64,000 nucleotides of DNA, taken from Cryptomeria japonica (taxonomy: Eukaryota > Streptophyta > Pinopsida > Cupressales > Cupressaceae). A model generated the notes under the pieces. It worked only from the letters and a program-made list of their open reading frames with translations. It did no database searches and was not told the DNA's origin. Below, in pieces: positions 11,904-22,270 of this stretch. Position 1 is the first letter of the stretch, and each line of letters begins with the position of its first letter. The DNA is taken from assembly GCF_030272615.1 (NCBI RefSeq), contig NC_081412.1:672831823-672895822 (forward strand). Direction: 5' to 3'. The position numbers and the translations under genes are program-made.

Positions 11904-12900
11904 TCAAAAATTATTTAAATTACTCATGAAATCACTTTTGACCTCATGGAACCTCTTGAAACTAGGTGCTCTTGCACCATACTGCTGACCTTGAAATCTT
12001 TCCAAGTCCCTTGGAAACAACCTGCAAGAAAATTTTGTATCTTGGACTGAAACTTTGTCTTTATCTTCATCTTTATCTCTGCCTCTTCCTTTCATCATTC
12101 TCTCATTATCCTCATGCTGCTGCTACCAACTTCAAAAAGGTAATCGTCCTCTTAACTACTCACATCCATGGAGTATCCCATCACTACTCAAAGAGTGAAT
12201 AACTGATATGTATATGATGTTGCCTCAACAATGATATCTGGATGTTGCACTAGAGGTGGGGGACCAATAGGAGGAGGGTGGACATATGGGCCCTATACTA
12301 CTCAAACTACCTTAGGTCTATATTAAGGAAACCCTAAACCCACACCCTGGAAAAAGGCTTGATGCTAGAGTAGTTGACATGCTTGCCCAAAATAAACTCA
12401 ACATACAATTTTTTAATGAAATAAAAAGGGACATTGAGATTGTTGTTGGGTGGTTTATCAGAAACCATCCACCAATGATCCCAAAATTTATTCACCATAT
12501 CATCATTTGTACACCATTTTATGGAAAGTTTTATTTTTTTCACATCTATGAGTTCTCCAGTGCGAGGATTGACAAACAATGCTACAATATCAACTTTCAA
12601 AATCACAAGCTCCTTGACCTGATCATAGGTCAAGTCACTCCCATATCTAGCCCTCATGGAGTCTCACCACAAAAGAGTGACATTGTTCTCCTCAATGATG
12701 GTTTGTACATTGTTTATTATAGCTTTGAGAGGATCTAACATTAGGACTAGACTAGGTATATTACTATAAACATCTGCAATACCTCTCAATTGGTTCAAAT
12801 TTTGGGCAATTAAATCTTGAATTGAAGGGGGGTTTGCTACAAGAGGTTTTGGTGGTTGTGGCAGTTTTGGTTGTTCACGATTTTCATTGTTATCCCCCAA
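11904..12900 (-). pseudogene. Unrecognised minus-strand frame, broken (possibly a gag-like protein)
   Basis: Reading starts at 12900 with MGDNNENREQPKLPQPPKP and stays in frame to 12664. It passes one stop (the TAG after TLLW) into 12657-12334 (MRARYGSDLTYDQVKELV), giving about 190 residues. Further down a Pro-rich stretch (HPPPIGPPPLV near 12270) and a short charged piece (11904-12098, RGRDKDEDKDK) may belong to the same protein after frame breaks. The N-terminus is Pro- and Asn-rich and followed by helices with buried hydrophobics. No zinc knuckle, protease or polymerase motif is visible. An N-terminal gag region is one possibility; a host pseudogene is another. Confidence 0.3.
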
Positions 12901-13504
12901 TTAACCTAATTGAATTTTAAAATTTTAATTTAATCAACAAATTTGAAATAAAATTGTATTTCAATTTAAAAAACCTAGTTTCAATGAAAAAAATAAAAAA
13001 TAAATAAAAAATGTGAAAAAATTGATAAAAAACAACAAAATGGCATGAGATCATACCTAAGATGAGAAAATCACAATTTTTTATGCCCAAAACTAGATAT
13101 CCACTATTATCTGATATCAAATTTCTCTCCTTTGGCGCATCCCATGGGTGAAAATGACCCATGGGTTGTCACATTGGGTATAAAAATACCCACAAAAATC
13201 AGATATCCAATTTTTTTTGGTTTTTGCATTTTAAATATTATATAATATATAATATAAAATATATTATATTATATATTATGTCATATATAATATAATATTT
13301 ATATATTTAATATAATATCCCATTACTATTAGATATCTAATATTATCGGATATCCGATTTGCTTGGGTTTTTGCCATGGCAAGATGTACTGACATCCAAG
13401 CCAACCAAAAAGTCAACATGGATTTTTTGCATTTTTAGGTGAGTGGAGAAGGATAATTTTTTTCATATCACCATTTTTTGGCACACCATGATCATTCACA
13501 TACC
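12901..13504. other. AT-rich spacer with hairpin and GATATC-type repeats
   Basis: 13141-13165 is a perfect 9-bp-stem hairpin: CCCATGGGT, 7-nt loop, ACCCATGGG. 13235-13320 is almost pure A/T, built of TATAATATA-type words. A direct repeat of about 30 bp flanks it: AGATATCCACTATTATCTGA near 13089 and AGATATCTAATATTATCGGA near 13329. No coding sequence seen. It might be a small miniature element, but no target duplication could be fixed. Confidence 0.45.
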
Positions 13505-13980
13505 CACCTTAACTCCTGTCTTAGTCTCAACTTTTGCTTTGAATATCTTGAATTTATCTAATGGTTCTCATTTTTCCTTCAAAAAGACAACCCACGTCAT
13601 TATAGAATAATCATCAATCAGTAACATAAACTATTTGTCACCTTGCACACTTCTAACGTTTGTGGGTCCACATAGGTCAGTATGCATAAGATCTAGCCAT
13701 CCACCATATGTATACTACTTACTCTTGAAAGAAATTCTTGTTCGCTTACCCATTTGACATTCCTTGCATACTGGATTAGTAGGCTTAACAATGTTAGGCA
13801 AATCTCTAACAGTTTGAGTAGAACCGATCTTAATCATTTAATCAAAATTAACATGACACATTCTCCTATGACACAACCAAATTTCATCAATATGAGCAAT
13901 CAAACAACTTTTCTCACCAACATTTAAATGAAAGATATTAACTTCAGTCTTAGTTCCAGATGCAATCTCTATACCAGAGG
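13505..13980 (-). pseudogene. Ty1/copia integrase fragment
   Basis: The minus-strand translation reads, in order: a pre-integrase zinc-binding region with HRRMCHVNFD and NPVCKECQMGKRTRISFKSK (the His/Cys pattern of copia GAG-pre-integrase), then the core start LDLMHTDLCGPT and LLIDDYSIMTWVVFLKEK. These are hallmark copia integrase sequences and hold the first catalytic Asp. Two internal stops and the lack of the second Asp and the Glu (similarity fades at about 13505) show it is a remnant. Its upstream end is cut exactly at 13980 by the LTR of Copia-1, so it is the oldest visible layer of the nest. Confidence 0.85.
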
Positions 13981-14075
13981 TGTTGGCATTATGGATGAAT
14001 TGATTATGTGTTGCCTTGATGTTTTCTCATTGATGTCAACACTAGCTATTATGGTTACTGGTAGAAGATCTAGTG
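13981..14075 (+). repeat. Copia-1 5' LTR, left piece
   Basis: TGTTGGCATTATGG start of the LTR, directly abutting the minus-strand integrase fragment. The last five bases, TAGTG (14071-14075), are the target site duplicated on Gypsy-A insertion. Confidence 0.85.
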
Positions 14076-14182
14076 TGTTACTGCATCATTTATTCCTCAT
14101 GGTAAGAGTGAGTCATCCTTTCAATTTTTCTGTTGGAATCCTAATTCTTGCTATAATACCTTGGTTCAAGTTCTTAGTGCAT

Positions 14183-14190
14183 CTATAAAT
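14183..14190 (+). promoter_or_regulatory. Candidate TATA box of the Gypsy-A LTR
   Basis: CTATAAATC about 110 bp inside the LTR, conserved at 25221-25228 in the right LTR. If used, the RNA would carry the LTR frame ahead of gag. A competing TATAAAT lies at 18268-18274. No direct evidence for either. Confidence 0.35.
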
Positions 14191-15023
14191 CCTTTTTCTT
14201 GTCATTTAAGTCAGGTTTAGATAATTGGTTGAACTCTATGAACATGTCAAACTATTTTGAACTGGGTTCAACTGGTTCATTTAGGTTCCATAGGTTCCAA
14301 GGTGTTTGGGAAAGGTTTTTCATACTAATGTTTTCTCTGAAGTGTCTTGCAGTGGCTCTTCTAAAAAGTTCCTTGTTCGATGATATAACACTTTATTTTT
14401 CATCGGGTGTTGAACTTATTGAACTAAGTTCAAGGGGTTCAAATATGTTCAACATGTTCATTGTAGCTCAAGTGGTTGGCAGTTTGGAGCAGCGTACATC
14501 TTGAACCATTTGAACACTCATGAAGTTTGTTCAGGATGTTCATATGTGTTCAATATTGGTGAGTCCTGTGGGTTTTAATGATTTGATAATGCATTCATTG
14601 CCAAATATGAAGAGGCAGAATGATATCTTAAGTGATCTCACTCCATGGTTTTTTGAAGTAAGTAATCATTTTGGGAATTGGCAGTTACTTCAAAAATGCT
14701 GCCATGCATTCAATGCATGCGTGCGAGGTCTAATCCACAAACTTGCCACACTCAGACTGAAAATTTGAAATTATTGCATTTAATGTATTCATATCATTGC
14801 CTTCCCTAATAAGTTGTGAAGAATAGTTAGTATTTCGCATTTGTTCCTTGCTATTGTATCTTTGTGTGTTTTTCCTGGATAGGAGTCTTTCTTGCTGCTA
14901 ACCATCGTCTGATTGTTCAACTGTGAAGGTGAGTCTTTCCTTTTTCTCCACAGTTGTTTTCCTTGCATTTTCCCTCGTACAGAAGGTTTTTCTTTAATCA
15001 ATTTAGGTTTATTGTTTGAAATT

Positions 15024-18000
15024 ATGAAGTCCACACTGCATTTGGTTCGAAACATTTTTAGTCTGGCATCCACAGAACCCATAGTTAGTGATATTGATCT
15101 AAAAGGGGAAAACCTTGAAGTGTTGAAAGAAAGGGTGTTCAAGGGGATTGATAAGTCTTTTGGTGTGAAGATTCTGAGTAGTGGTCTTGTAAAAGCCACA
15201 GCCTTTCCCCCAACAATTCCTTGTCCAAAGTTGATTCAAGAATGTATTGCTAGATATGACCCAGTGTCTGAAACCATTAGGAGATATAATGGCGAAACCC
15301 TTCTTGCCATTAATCATGAGGTAATTTCTTTAGTCTTTAAGATACCCGAGTACCAGTTCTCCAACTTTTCTCCCGCTCAGTCAATCACCGAGTTCAATGC
15401 TGACAGAGTCGGGCATTGAAACAATGTAGCAAAATTCTAGTTGAAGGTTCCTCAAAGAGGTGGTTCAAGGTTACCCAAGAATCCTAATAAGAACCACATG
15501 TTGCCACATATTCATGACGTGATGATTTTGTTGTATCGAGCCAGAGGTTCTGCTGAGGCTTATAGCTTCGATGACTAGATTTATTGTTATGTGCAACTGG
15601 TTCTAGAAGGGAAGCAATATTTGGATCGGGCTAAATTGATCACTGATTCAATGAGAGAGTAGCTGAGTCTGGCTAAGCAATTCCAACAAAACTTCTTTAT
15701 GTCCTCATATCTCTTGTATTGTTTGGCTTGTGTTAAAGAGTTAATTGGTATACCAAAACAACTCACTGAGGAAGATGTCCCCGTATATGAGTTTTATCCT
15801 ATGCTGCAGAAAGATAAAACTTTACAAGATTTCAGAAGGGTACACAATGTTTTCCTGGGTGATATGTGTCATGAATTGAAGAGTACAAAATCTAAAAGGA
15901 TTTATGATGACGCACAAACTTTGATAAAGAGGTTTGGTAGTTTTTACATCTAGTTCTCACACTTTTTTTATATATGGGTAGGAGGTTTTGAAGAGGAACC
16001 CTTCAAGCTTCCTCACTTCTGTTTTGATTGTTTTGTTCTAGCAGAAGTGTGCAGGCAACTAACCTCTGTAATCAAAATGGCACAGCCTAAGGACAAATGG
16101 GAAGGTCATTTTCCAGTACAATTGGGTGTGTTGTCTTGCAGTTCAATGTCTGATGCCCTGAGTATAGGAGCAGACCTCAGGAATTTTAATTTTTCTCTAT
16201 ATTCTGAAAGAAAAGGTTTTGATAACAAAGGATTTTCCCAAAGCCTTGGCCTAATGCATTATCTCCCCATGCCATAGAAGATTTCTAGGAAGATTGTATA
16301 GATGAACTTGAAATTTTTAAGAGTGAAAACATGAGATTAGTGTTAGAACAAGTTGTCTCTTTGTAGATAAAGTTAGATATAAAAGGGGTCAAAGAGGATT
16401 ATCTTGAATAATTTGAGCTAGTGTATTTGGCTCTTTCAGAGACTGAAATGCCTCCAATTAACTGGGATGAGGAGGAGAATGATGATATACAATTGAGGAC
16501 CAAAGGAGTTCTAGAAAGAACCACAACATGGGTGGCTAATAAGAAAGAAATGAAGTCAGGCATTAAGTCTCATTCTGCAAGAAGTAATAAGGATCCTGTA
16601 TCTTCACCAAAGTGTCTTTTGAATAGTGCTCCTATTCGTGTAGGTAAGGATAATAAGTCTCCCCAGCTTAGACATAGGTCTAGTCTAACTTTGGATTTTC
16701 GTACTCCTCGGCATACTTGGTCATGAAGTGCCACCCAAAAGAAAGATGGATCAGACAAAGGATATGGGTGTAAAGGATGCTGTGCTCAATGCTCAAATAT
16801 TTGAAATTGAAGATTTGGATAGCGAAGTTGCTAGTCCTCTGGATTCTCAAACAGTGACTATGGCTATGACCCCACCTTCAAAGATGATCAAAGGAACTAC
16901 TATTCCAGTGTAACCCCTAAGTGGTTGACTACCTCAGTGAACAAGAAAAGGAGTTTTCTTCCTATGACCATTCCAATTCAAGAAATGGTTGTTAAATACA
17001 TAGAGAAGAATCCAAAGCTGAAAAGGTTCAAGACTATCGCTCACCTAAACGATGATGAGGAAACTAGAAAATGGGTTGCTGAGATCGCCTCATATAAACC
17101 TAAGGATGAAAACAAGGTGGTTGGCCCTAATGATTTTGAGATCACAAAGGTGGAGTTGGGAAAAATGAGCAGAGATATAGACAACCACTTTTTCCAAGTG
17201 TCGGCAAAGAAAATGCTTACTAGGTCAGAGAAGGATGGGCGAGAGAAGAGAGAACTAAAGCAACACATAAGTGTTTTAGCTCAGTTCATCGATAGTATTG
17301 GTTGCCTTGGGGCACTTCCAATATCTCATGCTAATGAGAATTTCAACCCAACTTCATCGGAAAACAAAAGGTTAATGAACCAAGTTCAAAGGGCCAAGAG
17401 CATTACTGAAGCTATGGAGAAATGGATTGAACGAATAATCAAAGATGGCGAGAAGTACATTACTAACTCCTAGAGATTATGTGATGAAATACAGGGTCTT
17501 ATTTTTGAGGTTCAAAACCAGCTTGTGTCATGGGAGAAGGAAGAGCACAAATGGTAGAATGTCCTACCTCTATTTGCCAAAATAGAAGAATATGGAACTA
17601 CTAGGTTTTTGACAGAAGACTCAATTAAGCTGGTGGCTAATGAATGTCAAATTTTTGTGCTAAATAAAACCATAATGTGGCAAGTTCTTACCTTCAAATC
17701 TGTGATCACCGATGAAAAGACCTCTATTTACAAACTCCAAGATCTTCAAAGTAGCATAGTCAATGATAATAAGGTGGTTAATCTTAAGCATGACTAGCAG
17801 TTGGGAATTTGCGGTTTGAGCACACAAGATGCAATCAGATCCTTCTGGATGAACATGGAGAAGATCAGAGCCAAGGGTAGTTTCACGCCAGAAGATATAA
17901 CCAGGGTAGCTAGGATTGAATCTATGACTTTCATTGGGAATGATCAATTGCCGAAACATTCTGAGAAGATGGTGCAACACGGGTGGAACAAAGAGGTGGT

Positions 18001-18115
18001 GAAGGTGAAGCTCAATGCAATGAAAGTTCCGATCCAATCCATGGTTCAAGAACTTACAACTGCTCACAACGCCCATGAAAGTGGAGAGGATGATGATGAT
18101 GGAAATATGCAATAA
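15024..18115 (+). pseudogene. LTR-borne long frame of unknown function, copy in the left LTR
   Basis: This copy corresponds to 26083-29178 in the right LTR. It begins MKSTLHLVRN and ends just before 18116. Besides stops it has three small indels relative to the other copy: 4 bp lost near 16276, one A gained near 16736, and one C lost near 16906. Several stops here are sense codons in the right LTR: TAG at 15577 for TGG, 15952 for CAG, 16364 for CAA, 17473 for CAA and 17556 for CAG (approximate positions). Acidic and Lys-rich regions dominate the C-terminal half, ending in an Asp-rich tail (GEDDDDGN). I recognise no domain. Confidence 0.7.
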
Positions 18116-19046
18116 TGTAGTAATTTAGGGCTAGTTTCCTTTATTTTTGTAAATTCTCATGGTTATGCAAAGGCTTCGGGACATCTATCCCAAAATACTT
18201 CTTGTTGGTTTCGTAACTGTTTACGGGGGGTCGTCGAGTTTTCAGGGAGACCTCCCCTATTTTAAACTATAAATTAAGTAAAAGTAGGGGGTAAAGGGGT
18301 TAGATTTAGTGACTAATTCTGGGAGTTTTTCGCTCCATTTTTTGGATATTTTTATGTTTTATCAAAGGAAGAATCAGACTATTAGAACGTGCAATGGAAG
18401 AAGATTTGTAGATGTATTTTTGTGTCTTTGTCGCATAAGGATATATATATATATATGAAATCTGATCATATTGTTTTTGGGAGAAGGAAAATCTATGTAT
18501 TTTGAATCCGAATAGATGCATGTCTTTGCATATGTTTATCTAATCAAATAACAGTAATGATCTTTCCATTACAGTAACTTATTATTCCTCTGATGTTCTT
18601 TCCTTTGAATGTTTTGTTTATTTTAGAAAAGATTCATGATCGAGAGCAGATTTATTTTTCTTTAAATCTGTTCATCCTTTATTAGATCTGCAAAAGAAGT
18701 ATATTGATCTTTGTTTTAGTTATTGTGGTTACATACATTGAAAAGTTAGGAAAATGGTTTTTTTTTGTCTTTTTGAAACATGTGAAGAATTTCAGCCTTT
18801 CATCCAAGAATGAAATAGGCGGCCTTACATGCTTTCGGGTTAAAAGCTTCTATTTAGAAATAAAAAGTTTAGCACATTCCTTGAAAAACTAAGATAGGGA
18901 GTTGTACCTATGTAAAATTTTAGAGGGAAGTGATTGGAACAACACTTACCCAACTATTTAGTGAAACACTTGTTCTTAGAATAAGGTAACAAAGTTCAAG
19001 ATTAATCATCTAAAAAAAAAGAGCAAATTTGTTCACTAATAGTTAT

Positions 19047-19064
19047 TGGCAACTCTACTGGGGA
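19047..19064 (+). promoter_or_regulatory. Gypsy-A primer binding site
   Basis: TGGCAACTCTACTGGGGA, 5 bp after the 5' LTR. It has the TGGC...GGGGA shape common after LTRs of plant gypsy elements. I cannot assign the tRNA with certainty. Confidence 0.65.
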
Positions 19065-20492
19065 AATTGAAACAAAGAGAAAACCAAGTTCCTAGTAGAC
19101 TGGTATGCCGTAGACATAAGAAAATTAAGCCCGTAATTGGCAGAATTGTTCAGAGTTCACTTTGTAGAAGAAATAGTTTAATAATTCAAGAAACTGTTGA
19201 GATTGAGTCTCACTTGAAAGATCTTAGTATTCCTAAGAGTGATAACACTGGATTCTCATCCATATACTAGAGCACAAAGGAGAGAAGGAATAGTTGATAA
19301 TTGTTTTGAAGAATTACAAGGCCTACCATTTGCCACAAACTTTACTCCTAAAAGTAAAGGAAAGAGCAGACCTTCTTCTCCTATCAGAGTTAATCCTATA
19401 CCTTCTTCTTCTCCTTGGCAAGCACTAACGCTTACTAGAGTTCAAGCTCCTCCTCTTGTAACCATTTACCCTATGTTCATTATGGCTCAAACCTGGGGTG
19501 CAGCTGTTGGACCTCTTGCCCTTGCAGCTCATAATCCACTTCCAAAAGGTGCAAGGGATGTTTTACCCAAATATAATGGGGACAAAAAAGTCTCAATTGA
19601 AGAGCACTTGAATTCTTTTAATGTGGCCACTGGAATCCTAGTAGTCCAATATGAGAATGTGGCTGTTAGGCTTTTTGACCAAACTCTCACTGAAGGGGTA
19701 GCAGAATGGTTTAGCCATCTACGAGCAGGATCCATAACTGACTGGCAAACAATGAAAATCACTTTTGAGAAAAGGTTCAAAAGTGTTGATGATGAACATT
19801 TGCTACTAGCTCAACTCACACAAATGAAAAAGGAGATTCATGAACCAATGAGGGATTATGTAGCAAGGTATAATAAAATTATCCATAGAATTCCTCAAGC
19901 CAAAAGACTGACTGTAGATAATCAACAATGTTTCTTCATAAATTCCATGCCACCTGACGTGGGTTTTCACCTTAGAAGAAGTAGCCCGACTGATCTAGAG
20001 ACTGCACAAAATGAGGCTATAAAGCTTGAGGACGATCTAATAATAGCTAGAAAATGGAGGAAAGATATACAAACTCCTCAGGGCCAATCTTAGGCTTCTA
20101 CATCTTCCACTGATCCAGTTGTTCAGCGGCTTGTCAATGATATAATTGCTCTGAAGAGGTAGATACCTAAGCCTAGAAGCTCTTATCCACAATCTTATCA
20201 GGCTATAAGAAGGAAAACTTCAAATCAATATAATTATGGATTACCGTTGCAATTGTCTACTGTTCCACAAACATTACAAATAGAGGCACCTCTTGACAGA
20301 GGTGTCATGTCTTCATTCCATCTTGCCACTGATCATGATGGGGTTTCTTGTCCTGATATGATAAGACACGTTCAGATGCAAAACACAAAAGATGAATTAG
20401 GAGAGTTCATTGAAGCAGAAAGAATTCAAGAGGTACCAGGCGACTCTGGAACATTCTACCTTGAGTATGAGTCAAATTCGGAAAAAAGGTAG
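19065..20492 (+). pseudogene. Gypsy-A gag (capsid protein)
   Basis: The structural protein of the particle. The clear part is 19239-20492 in one frame, broken by TAG at 20091-20093 and 20160-20162, both at Gln positions. Residues near 19540-19900 match the retrotransposon gag fold: LPKYNGDKKVSIEEHLNSF, GVAEWFSHL, W-T--F-KRF and MRDYVARYNKIIHRIP. A preceding stretch, 19046-19270 in another frame (VCRRHKKIKP), probably belongs to the same protein before a frame break near 19250. No CCHC zinc knuckle is visible. The frame ends TAGTAA at 20490, directly after an A6 run. The protease continues in another frame. Confidence 0.85.
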
Positions 20493-21480
20493 TAACATTT
20501 TGGAAACTCTTGAAGGTCCTTCATGTGCGATTCTAACAAGGAATCAACAAACTTCCTAGGCTTCTTCTTTTGTGAATCCTTCTGGAAGCAATTTCAAAGG
20601 CAAAGATCTCCCAAGTAATAGTTTTTCAAAGGTCCCTAAAGTTAGGATTTTGCAAAGGAACCATGAAGATAATAATAGCAATTCCTCTTCCTCCTCCTTT
20701 AATATCATTGAGTTCTGTAAGGCCTCTACTGTTCAACTTCCTACCACTAAGTATTTGAATTTGAACCCAAAAGAATTGGATAAACTGGTCAAATATGTTA
20801 AGGGAGATTCCTCTTCGGAGTCCCAGGTACACGGATGTGTGGAGAATAGTGATTTAGCTGTTGCAGAAAGGTCTTCATCTACCCCATGCTCATTAGCTAA
20901 CCTGGCTGATCCCTGTGCTTTTCATGATGTAAAATTTGGGCTTGAGGTTGAGATTTCGAAGCCTGAACCTTTCTATATATTCCTTCTCTTGAATGGTTAG
21001 AAACTTAGCAATTGCATAATAGATTCAGGGGCATCAGACAACATAATGCCTTCGCCTATGGCTAAATCTCTAGGTTTGACCCTCACTAAAACATTTGGGA
21101 GATGTTTTTCAATGGATGGAAAATAGGTTCCTCTTATTGGATAGGTAAAAAATGTCTAGGCAGTGTTGGCAGCATGCCCTAAAAAGAGAGTAAGATTAAC
21201 TATTCTAGTTGCTGATATTCCAGCAAGTTACATAATTCTTTTGAGTAGAATGTTTTGCAAGGACCTTGGAGGTGAAATCAAAATGGATTGGTCTGAGGCC
21301 ATCATTCCCCTTGGAAAATAGAAAATCAAGCTTGAACCTGAGCCTAAAAATAAGTACACTATTTTTCCTTCAAATAACCCCAAAGCCCAGATTTTGTTTC
21401 AAGAATGTGAGTTTGGAAACTATCTCATTCTTGCACCTAGTGAAAGGGAACCAGTCGAGGTTGTTGATGAACTTGATGGG
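20480..21480 (+). pseudogene. Gypsy-A aspartic protease and linker
   Basis: The frame opens from the A6 run at about 20479 through 20572-21000 and on to 21480, with Gln-to-stop TAGs (e.g. 20557, 20998, 21124, 21142, 21160). A Ser/Asn-rich linker precedes the protease. The active-site motif is CIIDSGASDNIMP with DSGA at 21022-21033, and the hydrophobic partner strand ADIPASYIILLSRMF lies near 21215-21255. Cleaves the Gag-Pol polyprotein. The link to gag is a frame change at the A6 run: either an old indel or a recoding site. Confidence 0.8.
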
Positions 21481-21485
21481 CTATG

Positions 21486-21970
21486 GCAGATGGAATTTGA
21501 TGGAAGTTGCACCAATTCCGGTTCAGAGTAGGCATGGTTTTGCTGTCACCCACTAGTAAAATTTTCCCATTTTCTTTCAAGTTAGATTTTAAGAATACTA
21601 ATAATATTGTAGAGTATGAGGCATTATTATTAGGATTAAGTGAAGCTAGATGTAAAGGTATCAAATTTCTTAAAGCTAAAGGTGATGTAGAGTTGATTGT
21701 CAGATAGGTGAGAAATGTTTATACAGTTAAGAATGATAGGTTGAGACATTACAGGAATAGGGTTTGGGATGAGTTAGAATTATTTGATGCTTTCTTGATT
21801 GAAGCCATTTTGAGGGAGCAAAATAGTAGGGCAGATTCATTGGCCATTTCAGCCTCACTTTTATTACCACATCCAAACTTTAAAGATAACTCATATAGGA
21901 TTGAAATGATCTATAGGCCCAGTGTCCCTGATAATGTAAATCATTGGCAAGTTTTTGATGCGGATGCATA
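21486..21970 (+). pseudogene. Extra RNase H domain located before the RT (Gypsy-A)
   Basis: Archaeal/plant-type RNase H signature: LWQMEFDGSCTNSG (Asp codon 21499-21501), NTNNIVEYEALLLGLSEA (Glu 21612-21614), KGDVELIVR (Asp near 21680) and EQNSRADSLA near 21820-21845. All four acidic positions are present. One frameshift near 21530 and TAG at 21705 break it. In Tat/Ogre gypsy elements the added RNase H normally follows the RT-RNase H. Here it sits between protease and RT, and none follows the RT. The linker 21971-22270 leads into the RT. Removes RNA from RNA:DNA hybrids during reverse transcription, probably replacing the decayed domain at 23260-23630. Confidence 0.82.
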
Positions 21971-22270
21971 GATCAGAGATTTCCTAGAATATGCTCAATC
22001 ATTTTCTTAGTCATATTTTGAAGGTTCTGAGAATGTCTGCAAAGAGTTTAGTCCAGACCCAGAGGTAGATCCTACAAATAGTTTTATTCAGCTCAAAGGT
22101 AACAAAATTCCAAAGGGACTAGTGACTCTAGAGAGGTTTTTTCATCAAAGATGATGCATTCATAGGTAAGAAAGTTCCCAAGGATGACGGAAGAGGAAAT
22201 TGTGAGAAAATAAATCTGGGTAATGAATCCGACCCAAAAGAAGTAACAATTGGCAAGTGTTGTTCTATGG

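Larger units (their letters stand above)
14076..19041 (+). repeat. Gypsy-A 5' LTR (4966 bp)
   Basis: It matches 25114-30140 along its whole length. Two TATA-like sites exist: CTATAAATC at 14183-14190, before the internal frame, and TATAAAT at 18268-18274, after it. Which one starts the genomic RNA decides whether the frame lies in U3 or in R/U5. 14225-14560 is packed with GTTCAA/TTGAAC words. A short (TA)n lies near 18443. 18116-19041 is non-coding. It lacks the two small tandem duplications seen in the right LTR. Confidence 0.9.

Noticed and set aside
14789-15199. Minus-strand frame opposite the LTR frame
   Set aside because: Shadow of the plus-strand frame, which is kept in both LTRs and explains the codon pattern. 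Same for 26034-26369, 17660-18112 and 28684-29010.
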